From Actinacidiphila yanglinensis (lineage in GTDB: Bacteria; Actinomycetota; Actinomycetes; Streptomycetales; Streptomycetaceae): a DNA stretch of 64,000 bases. The stretch spans positions 62,001-126,000 of the forward strand of contig NZ_FNVU01000010.1 in the NCBI RefSeq assembly GCF_900107965.1, in the 5' to 3' direction. The position numbers and the translations under genes were made by a program. This document shows positions 51,159 through 60,638 of this stretch, piece after piece. Position 1 is the stretch's first letter. Every line of letters starts with the position of its first letter. The notes beneath the pieces are model-generated. The model ran no database searches and was not told where the DNA came from. It saw only the letters and a list, made by a program, of their open reading frames with translations.

Positions 51159-54100
51159 GTGTTCAGATCCCTCCGAAGTCTCAGACGCGCGGTCGCGGTC
51201 GGAGGCACCACCGCGGTGCTCGCCGCGGGCGGTGTGCTCGGCCTCACCCTCCAGCCCGCGTCCGCGGCGACGGCGGCCGCCACCGGCGGCAACGGTGCGA
51301 GCCTTCCCTACGTCGAGGTGCAGGCGGAGAGCTCCGCCACCAACGGGACCGTGATCGGCCCGAGTTACGCGGCCGGCGAGCTCGCCGACGAGGCGTCGTA
51401 CCGCAAGGCGGTGACCCTCAGCGGCTCCGGGAAGTACGTCACCTTCACCACGCCGGTGGCGACGAACTCGATCGACTTCCGCTACAGCATCCCCGACGCG
51501 TCCGGCGGCTCGGTGTACACGGCTCCGCTGTCGATGTACATCAACGGCACGAAGCAGCCCGACTTCACGCTCACCAACGCGTACTCCTGGTACTACGGCA
51601 GCTACCCCTTCACCAACTCGCCGGGCAGCAACCCGCACCACTTCTACGACGAGGCGCACCGGCTCTTCAGCACCACCTACCCGGCCGGCACCACCTTCAA
51701 GTTCCAGGTGGACTCGGGTGACACCGCCTCCTCCTACACGCTCGACTTCGCCGACTTCGAGCAGGTCGGCGCGGCGCTCCCGCAGCCGGCGGGCTCGGTC
51801 TCGGTGACCAGCAAGGGTGCCGACTCCAGCGGTGCGGCGGACTCCACCGCCGCCTTCAACGCCGCGATCAGCGCGGCCGGTTCGGGCGGCACCGTGTGGA
51901 TACCGCCGGGCACGTACAACATCCCCGGGCACATCGCGGTCAACAACGTCACCGTCGCGGGCGCGGGCATGTGGTACTCCACCGTCACCGGTACCGCGCC
52001 GGGCTTCTACGGCAACTCCGCGCCCTCGCCGAGCAGCAACGTCCACCTGCAGAACTTCGCGATCTTCGGCAACGTGCAGGAACGCGACGACAGCGCGCAG
52101 GTGAACGGGATCGGCGGCGCGATGAGCAACTCGTCGGTGTCGAACCTGTGGATCGACCACATGAAGGTCGGGGCCTGGATGGACGGCCCGATGGACAAGC
52201 TGACCTTCAGCGGGATGCGCATCCGCGACACCACCGCGGACGGCATCAACTTCCACGGCGGCGTGACCAACTCCACCGTCACCAACAGCGACATCCGCAA
52301 CACCGGTGACGACGGCATCGCCACCTGGGCGGACTCCGCCCTCGGCGCCGACGCCAACGACACCATCTCCGACAACACCGTGCAGGACCAGATCCTCGCC
52401 AACGGCATCGCGATCTACGGCGGCCACGACAACACCGTCACCGGCAACCTGGTCCAGGACACCGGCCTCGCCCAGGGCGGCGGCATCCACGTCGGGCAGC
52501 GCTTCACCTCCACGCCGGTCGGCACCACCACCATCAGCAACAACACCATGATCCGCGACGGCAGCCTCGACCCGAACTGGCAGTTCGGGGTGGGCGCGCT
52601 GTGGTTCGACGGCAGCCAGGGCGCCATCACCGGGCCGGTCAACGTCTCCAACGCCCTGATCGAGCAGAGCCCGTACGAGGCCGTGCAGTGGGTCGAGGGC
52701 ACGGTCAGCGGGGTCAACCTGAGCAACGTGACCATCGCCGGCACCGGCACCTTCGCGCTCCAGGAGCAGACCGGCGGCGCCGCGAAGTTCACCAACGTCA
52801 CCGCCACCGGCGTGGGCGCGCCCTCACCGGTCTACAGCTGCGAGGGCGGCAACTTCGCCGTCACCGACGGCGGCGGCAACTCCGGCATCGACGGCACCCC
52901 GGTCTGCGGCCCGTGGCCCACCCCGGTGTTCCCGCCGTACCCGCCCTCCGGTGTGACCGCCAACCCCAGCGCGCTGTCCTTCGGTTCGGTCGCCACCGGC
53001 GCCACCAGCGCGGCGCAGACGGTGACCGTCGCCAACCCGACCGGCACGGCGGCCTCGGTCTCCTCGATCGCCGCCACCGGTGACTTCGCGCAGACCAACA
53101 CCTGCGGCAGCTCCATCGCCGCCAACGGATCGTGCACGGTCAGCGTCAAGTTCAGCCCGACCGCGACCGGTTCGCGCACCGGCACCCTGACCGTCAACGC
53201 CGGCGGCATCACCAACACCGTCAGCCTGTCCGGCACCGGCACCGCGCCCGGCCCGGTGCTCAACGCCAACCCGGGCGGCCTGTCCTTCGCGGGCACCGTC
53301 GTCGGCGACACCGCCGCCGCGCAGGCGGTGACCGTCACCAACTCGGGCACCACCTCCGCGAGCGTCTCCGGTGTCTCGGTGACCGGCGACTTCGCGCAGA
53401 CCAACAACTGCTCCACCGTCGCGGTCGGCGCCTCCTGCACCGTCAACGTCACCTTCAAGCCCACCACCGGCGGGTCCCGCAGCGGCACCCTCACCGTCAC
53501 CAGCAACGCCAACAACAGCCCGACCACCGTCGGCCTGACCGGCAGCGGCATCGACAGCAACACCAACATCGCGGCCGGCAAGCCCACCTCCGCGAGCAGT
53601 AGCAACTCCCTCTACCCCGTGGCGAACGTGACCGACGCCGACGCGTCGACGTACTGGGAGAGCAACGGGGCCTTCCCGCAGTGGGCGCAGGTCGACCTCG
53701 GCGCGAGCTACAGCGTCGGCAAGGTCGTGCTGAAGCTCCCGCCGTCCACCGCGTGGGCGGCCCGCAGCCAGACCCTCTCGGTGCAGGGCTCCACGGACGG
53801 CTCCAGCTTCTCCACGCTGGCGGCCTCGGCGGCCCGCACCTTCGACCCGGCCACCGGCAACACGGTGACCATCACCTTCAACGCCGCCACCGCGCGGTAC
53901 GTCCGGATCAACATCACCGCCAACACCGGCTGGACGCAGGCCCAACTGTCCGACCTCGAGGTCTTCCCGAGCGCCGGCGGCAGCACGCCGCCCTCCTCGG
54001 CGACCCTTGCGGCCAGCCCGTCCACGCTGACCTTCGGCAGCGTGGCGCCCGGCATCAGCAGCAGCCCGCAGACGGTCACCCTCAGCAACACCGGCACCGC

Positions 54101-54725
54101 GGCCGCGTCGATCTCCTCGGTCAGCACCTCCGGGGACTTCGCGCAGACCAACACCTGCGGCACCTCGATCGCGGCGGGCGGCTCCTGCACGGTGAGCGTC
54201 ACCTTCAAGCCCACCGTGGCCGGCACCCGCACCGGCACGCTCACCGTCGCGGGCAACGCGTCGAACAGCCCGACCACCATCCCGCTGTCCGGCACCGGAA
54301 CCGGCACGGTGAGCGCCAACCTCGCCCTGCACAAGTCCACCAGCGAGTCCAGCCACACCGACGTGTACCCCTCGTCCAACGTGACGGACGGCAACCAGGA
54401 CACCTACTGGGAGAGCGCCAACAACGCGTTCCCGCAGTGGGTCCAGGTGGACCTCGGCTCCGCGCAGAGCGCCAGCCGCGTCGTGCTCCAGCTCCCGGCG
54501 AGCTGGGGCGCCCGCAGCCAGACGCTGTCGCTGTCGGCGAGCAACGACGGCAGCACCTTCACCACCCTGAAGGCGTCGGCGAGTTACAGCTTCGACCCGA
54601 CGAGCGGCAACACGGTCACCCTGTCGTTCGCCGCGACCAGCCAGCGCTACTTCCGGCTGAACGTCACGGCCAACACGGGCTGGCCGGCCGGCCAGCTCTC
54701 GGAGTTCCAGGTCTGGAACATCTGA
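51159..54725 (+). CDS. Secreted modular beta-helix glycoside hydrolase-like protein (GH87-like) with choice-of-anchor and discoidin domains
   Basis: 1188 residues from GTG 51159, with AAAGGAG upstream. Signal peptide 1-36 (AVLAAGGVLGLTLQPASA). Residues 47-205 resemble a carbohydrate-binding module 35/6 (VQAESSATNGTVIGPSY). Residues 215-590 are a right-handed parallel beta-helix with VTIAGTG- and TDGINFHGG-like turns, of the type in GH87 alpha-1,3-glucanases (mycodextranases). Three choice-of-anchor D beta-sandwiches (about 600-690, 695-790, 945-1045; SFGSVATGATSAAQTVTV type) and two discoidin F5/8 domains (800-935, 1050-1188; ASTYWESN and DTYWESAN) follow. Catalytic Asp positions cannot be fixed. 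Probably degrades an alpha-glucan or fungal wall polymer. Confidence 0.8.
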   Translation: MFRSLRSLRRAVAVGGTTAVLAAGGVLGLTLQPASAATAAATGGNGASLPYVEVQAESSATNGTVIGPSYAAGELADEASYRKAVTLSGSGKYVTFTTPVATNSIDFRYSIPDASGGSVYTAPLSMYINGTKQPDFTLTNAYSWYYGSYPFTNSPGSNPHHFYDEAHRLFSTTYPAGTTFKFQVDSGDTASSYTLDFADFEQVGAALPQPAGSVSVTSKGADSSGAADSTAAFNAAISAAGSGGTVWIPPGTYNIPGHIAVNNVTVAGAGMWYSTVTGTAPGFYGNSAPSPSSNVHLQNFAIFGNVQERDDSAQVNGIGGAMSNSSVSNLWIDHMKVGAWMDGPMDKLTFSGMRIRDTTADGINFHGGVTNSTVTNSDIRNTGDDGIATWADSALGADANDTISDNTVQDQILANGIAIYGGHDNTVTGNLVQDTGLAQGGGIHVGQRFTSTPVGTTTISNNTMIRDGSLDPNWQFGVGALWFDGSQGAITGPVNVSNALIEQSPYEAVQWVEGTVSGVNLSNVTIAGTGTFALQEQTGGAAKFTNVTATGVGAPSPVYSCEGGNFAVTDGGGNSGIDGTPVCGPWPTPVFPPYPPSGVTANPSALSFGSVATGATSAAQTVTVANPTGTAASVSSIAATGDFAQTNTCGSSIAANGSCTVSVKFSPTATGSRTGTLTVNAGGITNTVSLSGTGTAPGPVLNANPGGLSFAGTVVGDTAAAQAVTVTNSGTTSASVSGVSVTGDFAQTNNCSTVAVGASCTVNVTFKPTTGGSRSGTLTVTSNANNSPTTVGLTGSGIDSNTNIAAGKPTSASSSNSLYPVANVTDADASTYWESNGAFPQWAQVDLGASYSVGKVVLKLPPSTAWAARSQTLSVQGSTDGSSFSTLAASAARTFDPATGNTVTITFNAATARYVRINITANTGWTQAQLSDLEVFPSAGGSTPPSSATLAASPSTLTFGSVAPGISSSPQTVTLSNTGTAAASISSVSTSGDFAQTNTCGTSIAAGGSCTVSVTFKPTVAGTRTGTLTVAGNASNSPTTIPLSGTGTGTVSANLALHKSTSESSHTDVYPSSNVTDGNQDTYWESANNAFPQWVQVDLGSAQSASRVVLQLPASWGARSQTLSLSASNDGSTFTTLKASASYSFDPTSGNTVTLSFAATSQRYFRLNVTANTGWPAGQLSEFQVWNI

Positions 54726-54739
54726 CCTGACCCGCACCA

Positions 54740-54775
54740 CGGTGCCGCCGGGCGAACTCCCGCCCGGCGGCACCG
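54740..54775 (+). terminator. Perfect hairpin after the secreted beta-helix gene
   Basis: CGGTGCCGCCGGGCG (54740-54754) pairs perfectly with CGCCCGGCGGCACCG (54761-54775), loop AACTCC, between two convergent genes. 15 base pairs, no T-run. Confidence 0.85.
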
Positions 54776-54800
54776 CCATGCCGGCGCCGAACGACAGGCC

Positions 54801-56243
54801 CTAGTCCAGGCCCCTGCCCTGCCGGAAACGGGCCAGCCCCTCGGACAGGTCGACGATCGGGTCCGGGTAGCCGGAGTCCGCCCGCTCCTTGGCCGGCAGC
54901 CGCCACGGCTCGTGCACCGCCGCGCCCGCCACCCCGGCCAGCTCCGGCACCCAGCGGCGCACGTAGTCGCCGTCCGGGTCGTACCGCTTCGCCTGGAGCA
55001 GCGGGTTCAGCACCCGGTTGGGACGCGAGTCGGTGCCGGTGCCGGCCACCCACTGCCAGTTGAGCTGGTTCTCGGCGATGTCGCCGTCGACCAGCAGGTC
55101 CAGGAAGTGGCGGGCGCCGACCCGCCAGTCCAGGTAGAGCGTCTTGGCGAGGAAGCTCGCCGCCAGCAGCCGGCCCCGGTTGTGCATCCAGCCCTGCGCG
55201 CTCAGCTGGCGCATCGCCGCGTCCACCACGGGGTAGCCGGTCCGGCCCTGCCGCCACGCCTCCGCGTCGGCGTCCGCGGCCGCCCCGGTCCGCCAACGGT
55301 CCTGCCGGGTGCGGTAGTCGGCCGTCGCGACGGCCGGACGCGCGGCGAGCACCTGCTGGTGGAAGTCACGCCAGCACAGCTGCCGGACGAACGCCTCCGC
55401 GCCGGGCCCGCCCTTCGCCAGCGACCTGCGCACCACCTCGACGGGGGACAGGGTGCCGAAGTGCAGGTGCGGGGAGATCCGCGAGGTCGCGTCGCCGGGC
55501 AGGTCGTCGTGTCGCTCGCCGTAGTCGTCGACGCCGCGGCGCAGCCACCCGGCGAGCAGCCGGCGTCCCTCGGCCTCGCCGCCGGCGGCCAGTTCGGGCG
55601 ACACCGAGCCGATCGACCCGCGTGCCGCGATCAGCGCCGAGCGCAACGAGCCCGGTACGCGGACGGTGCGGGGTGCGGCGAGCGGGTCGCGCAGCGACTC
55701 CTGCTGCCAGCGCCGGAAGTACGGCGTGAACACCGCGAAGTGGGTGGAGTTCTGCGGGGTGACCCAGCCCGGCGGTACCGCGGTGACCACGGCGTCGTGG
55801 ACGTGCAGCCGCCGACCGTCGGCGGCCAGGGCGTCGCGCAGCCGTTCCTCGCGGTGCTGCGCGAACGCGCTGTACCCGGCGGCGAGGTGCACCTCGTCCG
55901 CGCCCGCCTCGCGCGCCACCGCGCGCACCTCGGCGGCCGGGTCGCCCTCGCGCACCACCAGCCGCCCGCCGCGCTCGCGCAGCGCCGCGTCCAGCGACTC
56001 CAGGCAGTCGGCAAGGAACGCCCGCCGGTTGGGCGCGGCGAACCCGGCGCCGTCCACCGCCGGGTCGCGGACGAAGAGGGGCACCACCTCGTCCGCGGCG
56101 GCCAGGGCAGCCCGCAGCGGCGGATGGTCGTGCAGGCGCAGATCGGAGGTGAACAGCACGACCGCGCACCGGTGTTCACCCGAAGCCGCTGCCGAGCCCG
56201 AGCCGGCCGAGCCGGATGCCGTGTTCGGCGTCTTCCCGTTCAT
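54801..56243 (-). CDS. phr: Cryptochrome/deoxyribodipyrimidine photolyase family protein
   Basis: 480 residues from ATG 56243, overlapping the upstream gene stop (ATGA). N-terminal antenna domain starts CAVVLFTSDLRLHDHPPLR; FAD-binding C-terminal domain includes WMHNRGRLLAASFLAK, ENQLNWQWVAGTGTDSRPNR, LNPLLQAKRYDPDGDYVRRW. These are hallmarks of class I CPD photolyases, which repair UV-induced cyclobutane dimers with blue light. N-terminal 25 residues are low-complexity Ser/Gly. Coupled to the oxidoreductase gene upstream, which is a common photolyase-adjacent partner in actinomycetes. Full-length with no missing motif. Confidence 0.93.
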   Translation of the reverse strand: MNGKTPNTASGSAGSGSAAASGEHRCAVVLFTSDLRLHDHPPLRAALAAADEVVPLFVRDPAVDGAGFAAPNRRAFLADCLESLDAALRERGGRLVVREGDPAAEVRAVAREAGADEVHLAAGYSAFAQHREERLRDALAADGRRLHVHDAVVTAVPPGWVTPQNSTHFAVFTPYFRRWQQESLRDPLAAPRTVRVPGSLRSALIAARGSIGSVSPELAAGGEAEGRRLLAGWLRRGVDDYGERHDDLPGDATSRISPHLHFGTLSPVEVVRRSLAKGGPGAEAFVRQLCWRDFHQQVLAARPAVATADYRTRQDRWRTGAAADADAEAWRQGRTGYPVVDAAMRQLSAQGWMHNRGRLLAASFLAKTLYLDWRVGARHFLDLLVDGDIAENQLNWQWVAGTGTDSRPNRVLNPLLQAKRYDPDGDYVRRWVPELAGVAGAAVHEPWRLPAKERADSGYPDPIVDLSEGLARFRQGRGLD

Positions 56244-57790
56244 GAGGCACGCCCCTTCCCGCCGTCGTGCGAGGACGTACCGCCTGCCGAGGTGCCGCCG
56301 GTCCCGCCCGCCCGGTTCGCCGCCTGCGCGATGTTCCGGGCCATCCCGCCGAACACCGTGCTGTGGAAGGGGGAGATGGACCACCAGTAGGCGTGCCCGA
56401 GCAGCCCCCGGGGGTGGAAGACGGCACGCTGGCGGTAGCGGGTGCGGCCGGAGTCGTCGGTGTCGGCGCGCATCTCCAGCCAGGCCGGGCCTGGCAGCCG
56501 CATCTCGGCCCGCAGGCGCAGCAGCCTGCCCCGGTCGATCTCCTCCACCCGCCAGAAGTCCAGCGAGTCGCCGATCCGCAGCCGTTCGGCGTCCCGCCGC
56601 CCGCGCCGCAGGCCGACCCCGCCCACCAGCCGGTCCAGCCAGCCGCGCACCGCCCACGCCAGCGGGAAGGAGTACCAGCCGTGCTCGCCGCCGATCCCCT
56701 CGATCACCTTCCACAGGTCGGCCGGTGAGGCGTCGACGGCCGCCTCCCGCTCGTCGGTGTAGAGGCTGCCGCCGGCCCAGTCCGGGTCGGTGGGCAGCGG
56801 GTCGCTGGGCGCGCCCGGTACGGACGCCGAGGTCCAGCGGGTGGTCACCTGCGCGTCCCGCACCCGTTGCAGCGCCAGCCGCAGTGCGGTGTCGACGTCG
56901 AGCGGGCCGCCCGGCGGGTCCGGCACGTAGGCGGCGATGTCGTGCTCGTGGCACACCACTTCGTGCCGCAGCGACTCGGCGAGCGGGCGGGCCACGCTCG
57001 CCGGCACCGGCGTGACCAGCCCGACCCAGTGGCTGGACAACCGCGGGGTCAGCACCGGCACCGGCACGATCACCCGTTTCGGCAGCCCGGCCACGGCGGC
57101 GTAGCGCTGCATCATGTCCCGGTACGTCACCACGCCGGTGCCGCCGATGTCGAAGGAGCGGTTCACCTCGGGCGGCATCGCGGCGCTGCCCACCAGGTAG
57201 CGCAGCACGTCCCGTACGGCGATCGGCTGGAGGCGGGTGCGCACCCAGCTCGGCGTCACCATGGCCGGCAGCCGCTCGGTGAGGTAGCGCAGCATCTCGA
57301 ACGACGCGGAGCCGGAGCCGATGATGACCGCGGCCCGCAGCACCGTGGTCGGCACGCCCGAGTCGAGCAGGATCCGTCCGACCTCGGCACGCGAGCGCAG
57401 GTGCGGCGAGAGCCGGTCGACCGGGACACCCTGCGGGGTGAGGCCGCCGAGGTACACGATCCGGCGCACCCCGGCCGCCCGGGCCTGCTCGGCGAAGGTC
57501 CGCGCCGCCGCACGGTCGGTCCGCTCGAACCCGGCCCCGGTGCCCAGCGCGTGCACCAGGTAGTAGGCCACCTCGACGTCGCGCATCGCCGCTCCCACCG
57601 CGTCCGCGTCCAGTACGTCGCCGGGTGCCACCTCCACCTGGTCCACCCAGGGGTGGTCGCGCAGCTTCACGGGAGTGCGGGCGAGGCAGCGCACCGCGTA
57701 CCCGGCGTCGAGGAGTTGCGGGACGAGCCGGCCGCCGATGTACCCGGTCGCCCCGGTCACCAGGCACCGGGGTGCGGGTTGGGCTGTCAC
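56240..57790 (-). CDS. NAD(P)-binding SDR protein with DUF2867 domain
   Basis: 516 residues from GTG 57790. N-terminal atypical SDR: CLVTGATGYIGGRLVPQLLD at residues 9-28 is the nucleotide-binding motif, followed by LVHALGTGAGF and VVTYRDMMQRYAAVAGLPKR. Residues about 340-500 are DUF2867, lipid- or ligand-pocket-like (WYSFPLAWAVRGWLDRLVGG, IGDSLDFWRVEEI, HPRGLLGHAYWWSI). The stop is in the ATGA overlap with the photolyase gene, so they are coupled. Such SDR-DUF2867 proteins accompany photolyases in many actinomycetes; exact reaction unknown. Confidence 0.88.
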   Translation of the reverse strand: MTAQPAPRCLVTGATGYIGGRLVPQLLDAGYAVRCLARTPVKLRDHPWVDQVEVAPGDVLDADAVGAAMRDVEVAYYLVHALGTGAGFERTDRAAARTFAEQARAAGVRRIVYLGGLTPQGVPVDRLSPHLRSRAEVGRILLDSGVPTTVLRAAVIIGSGSASFEMLRYLTERLPAMVTPSWVRTRLQPIAVRDVLRYLVGSAAMPPEVNRSFDIGGTGVVTYRDMMQRYAAVAGLPKRVIVPVPVLTPRLSSHWVGLVTPVPASVARPLAESLRHEVVCHEHDIAAYVPDPPGGPLDVDTALRLALQRVRDAQVTTRWTSASVPGAPSDPLPTDPDWAGGSLYTDEREAAVDASPADLWKVIEGIGGEHGWYSFPLAWAVRGWLDRLVGGVGLRRGRRDAERLRIGDSLDFWRVEEIDRGRLLRLRAEMRLPGPAWLEMRADTDDSGRTRYRQRAVFHPRGLLGHAYWWSISPFHSTVFGGMARNIAQAANRAGGTGGTSAGGTSSHDGGKGRAS

Positions 57791-58094
57791 GTGCCTCACC
57801 GTACCCGACCGATCGTGCCCGATCAGTGACCGAGCGTGTCCGAGAAGGTGCGGCGGTTCGGGGAAACGGGGGCAGCGGGGGAGCCGGCAAGCGGGGAGAG
57901 GGGAACGGCAGCGGCCGGAGGCAGCCGGGCGGTGGCGGACGTTGCCGAGCGGGGGCCGCGCCTTGCGGCATTCGGACCGCTCCGGCCGCTCCGTCGGGGG
58001 ACCCGGCAGGTGTCGGCCGCCGGCGGAGCGTCCGCCGGTGCTTGGGTCGGCTGGTCGGGACACGCGAACGCGGTCGGCGGTGAGGCGGTGGGTC
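57791..58094. other. Divergent intergenic region
   Basis: About 300 bases between the oxidoreductase and the ClC channel gene, carrying promoters for both directions. It contains a short GATCGTGCCCGATC palindrome near 57811-57824. No gene seen. Confidence 0.5.
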
Positions 58095-59492
58095 ATGGCC
58101 GGAGGGGCGGCGGGCGCGGGCGCGGAGGGTGCGCACGGGCAGGACGGATCGGGCGGCTCGGACGGATCCGGCAAGGGGGCGGCGGCCCAGGCGGACTCCC
58201 TGCTGCGCAGCCGGGGTTACCTGAACCTGCTCGTGCTGGCGGTCCTGCTCGGCGTGCCGATCTCCGTGGCCTCCTTCGCCTTCCTCGCGCTGGCGAACAA
58301 GCTGGAGCCGCTGCTCTACCACGACCTGCCCCGCTCGCTCGGGTTCCACGAGACCCCGCCGTGGTGGCCGCTGCCGCTGCTCGCGGTCGGCGCGGTGGTG
58401 ACCGCGCTGTGCGTCCTCTTCCTGCCCGGCGCCGGCGGCCACGAGCCGACCAAGGGCTTCTCGCCGTCCGGTTCACCCGCATTGGCCGCGCTGCCGAGCA
58501 TCGTGCTCGCCGCGCTGGCCACGCTCGCCTTCGGCGCCGTGCTCGGCCCGGAGGCGCCGCTGCTCGCTCTGGGCGGCGGGCTGGCCGCCGGACCGTTCCG
58601 GCTGCTCAAACCCGGCCTGCCCGAGCAGACTTACGCGGTGCTCGGCGCTACCGGCAGCTTCGCCGCGGTGAGCTCGCTGCTCGGATCGCCGCTGCTGGGC
58701 GCGTTCCTGCTGATGGAGGCGGCCGGGCTGGGCGGCCCGATGCTCGGCCCGGTGCTGGTGCCGGGCCTGCTCGCCTCCGGGATCGGCTCGCTCATCTTCA
58801 TCGGGATGGGCTCGTGGACGGGCCTGGGAACGTACTCGCTCAAGCTGCCCAGCGTGCCGAAGGCGGCCGATCCCACCGCCGCGGAGTTCGGCTGGGCGCT
58901 GCTGGTCGGGCTGGTCGCGGCCCTGCTCGCCGCCGGGGTGCGGTGGCTCGCGCGGTGGCTGCTGCGGTACGTCGAGCGCCAACGGCTGCTGCTCACCGTG
59001 GTGCTCGGCCTGCTCGTCGCGGGCCTGGCCATCGCCTACGCGCAGGGCTCGGGCAAGTCCGCCAAGGACGTGCTGTACTCGGGGGAGAGCGCGATGGGCC
59101 CGCTGCTCAGCGGCGCCTCGACGTACTCCCTCGGCGCGCTCGTGCTGCTGGTGGCGTGCAAGTCGCTGGCGTACTCCGCCTCGCTGAGCGCCTTCCGGGG
59201 CGGGCCGATCTTCCCGTCCCTCTTCATCGGCGCGGCCGTCGGCACCTTCATGTCGCACCTGCCCGGGATGCCGCTGGACGCCGGGTTCGCCACCGGCATG
59301 GGCGCGATGAGCGTCGCGATGCTGCGGCTGCCGCTCACGTGCGTGCTGCTGGCCACCCTCCTGCTCGGCAAGGACGGCGTGACGGTGATGCCGCTGGTGA
59401 TCGTGTCCGTCGTCGTTTCGTACGTGGTCACCGCCCTGCTGTCGCGCCCGGCCGAAGCGGCGCCGGGCGACGCGCACGCCGCGCCGGCGTGA
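58095..59492 (+). CDS. ClC-family chloride channel/transporter
   Basis: 465 residues from ATG 58095; a Gly/Ser-rich N-terminal tail (residues 1-33) precedes the membrane part. About ten hydrophobic segments. Typical ClC selectivity elements are visible but altered: GAVLGPEAPLLALGGG replaces GREGP(T/A)VQ and FRGGPIFPSLFIGAAVG matches GxFxP. Conserved Glu in GPEAP is in the gating position. ClC proteins move chloride or exchange chloride and protons across the membrane, often for acid resistance. No operon partner. Confidence 0.85.
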   Translation: MAGGAAGAGAEGAHGQDGSGGSDGSGKGAAAQADSLLRSRGYLNLLVLAVLLGVPISVASFAFLALANKLEPLLYHDLPRSLGFHETPPWWPLPLLAVGAVVTALCVLFLPGAGGHEPTKGFSPSGSPALAALPSIVLAALATLAFGAVLGPEAPLLALGGGLAAGPFRLLKPGLPEQTYAVLGATGSFAAVSSLLGSPLLGAFLLMEAAGLGGPMLGPVLVPGLLASGIGSLIFIGMGSWTGLGTYSLKLPSVPKAADPTAAEFGWALLVGLVAALLAAGVRWLARWLLRYVERQRLLLTVVLGLLVAGLAIAYAQGSGKSAKDVLYSGESAMGPLLSGASTYSLGALVLLVACKSLAYSASLSAFRGGPIFPSLFIGAAVGTFMSHLPGMPLDAGFATGMGAMSVAMLRLPLTCVLLATLLLGKDGVTVMPLVIVSVVVSYVVTALLSRPAEAAPGDAHAAPA

Positions 59493-59604
59493 TGCGGCGT
59501 GACGCGACGTGGCGGGTGGCCGGGCCGCGCCCCGCTCCCGCGGGAGGCGACGTACCGCGCGGCCACTTGCGTTGGAGTGCGCTCCAGCTCCTAGCCTCGG
59601 GACC

Positions 59605-60567
59605 ATGACCACACCACAGCAGCCCATCGCATCCGGATTCGGCGCCGACAGCACCGCGGCCGAGGTCCTGCGCGGAATCGACCTGTCGGGGAAGCTCGCG
59701 GTCGTCACCGGCGGCTACTCCGGGCTCGGCCTGGAGACCACCCGCGCGCTGGCCGCGGCCGGCGCGCACGTCGTCGTGCCGGCCCGCCGCCCCGACACCG
59801 CACGGGAGGCGCTGGCCGGCATCGACGGCGTCGAGCTGGACGAACTGGACCTGGCGGACCTCGACAGCGTCGAGAAGTTCGCCGAGCGGTTCCTCGCCTC
59901 CGGCCGCGACATCGACTTCGTCATCAACAGCGCCGCCGTCATGGCCTGCCCCGAGACCCGGGTCGGCCCCGGCTGGGAGGCGCAGTTCGCCACCAACCAC
60001 CTCGGCCACTACGCCCTGGTCAACCGGCTGTGGCCGGCGATCGAGCGGGGCCGCGGCCGGGTCGTCGCGGTCTCCTCCGGCGGTCACCACAACTCCCCGA
60101 TCCGCTGGGACGACCTCCAGTTCGACCAGGGCCACTACGACAAGTGGGAGGCGTACGGCCAGGCCAAGACCGCCAACGTGCTCTTCGCCGTCCAGCTCGA
60201 CGCCCTCGCCCGCGACCACGGCGTGCGCGCCTTCGCCCTCCACCCCGGCGGCATCCTCACCCCGCTGCAGCGGCACCTGCCCAAGCAGGAGATGGTCGAC
60301 CGCGGCTGGATCGACGAGGACGGCAACCCGCTGAACCCGGCCGGCTTCAAGTCCCCCGAACAGGGCGCCGCGACCCAGGTGTTCGCCGCCACCTCCCCCC
60401 AGCTCGACGGTAAGGGCGGGGTCTACCTGGAGGACTGCGACATCGCCTCGCCCTTCGTGCCCGGCGGCCCCCGGGTCGGCGTCAGGGACTACGCGATCGA
60501 CCCCGAGCAGGCGGCCCGGCTGTGGGACCTGTCGGCGCGGCTGACCGGCGTGAACGCCTTCGCCTGA
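59605..60567 (+). CDS. SDR family oxidoreductase
   Basis: 320 residues from ATG 59605. NADP-binding motif VVTGGYSGLGLETTRALAAA at about residues 34-53, NSAAVMACPETR near 112, and catalytic Ser (SSGGHHNSP) and Tyr-x3-Lys (YGQAKTAN) near residues 154 and 185. Close to WW-domain oxidoreductase/retinol dehydrogenase-like members in length and in the FATNHLGHYALV segment. Acts on an unknown alcohol or ketone. Terminates in a perfect 17-base hairpin shared with the convergent deaminase gene. Confidence 0.9.
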   Translation: MTTPQQPIASGFGADSTAAEVLRGIDLSGKLAVVTGGYSGLGLETTRALAAAGAHVVVPARRPDTAREALAGIDGVELDELDLADLDSVEKFAERFLASGRDIDFVINSAAVMACPETRVGPGWEAQFATNHLGHYALVNRLWPAIERGRGRVVAVSSGGHHNSPIRWDDLQFDQGHYDKWEAYGQAKTANVLFAVQLDALARDHGVRAFALHPGGILTPLQRHLPKQEMVDRGWIDEDGNPLNPAGFKSPEQGAATQVFAATSPQLDGKGGVYLEDCDIASPFVPGGPRVGVRDYAIDPEQAARLWDLSARLTGVNAFA

Positions 60568-60598
60568 CGGTCCGCCGCGGGTACGCCGGACCGAGGCG

Positions 60599-60637
60599 CC
60601 CGCCGGGCCGCCGCGCCCAACGCGGCGGCCCGGCGGG
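60599..60637. terminator. Perfect bidirectional hairpin between SDR and deaminase genes
   Basis: CCCGCCGGGCCGCCGCG (60599-60615) pairs perfectly with CGCGGCGGCCCGGCGGG (60621-60637) over CCCAA. 17 base pairs; the right arm ends just before the deaminase stop at 60639. It can stop both transcripts. Confidence 0.9.
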
Positions 60638-60638
60638 G

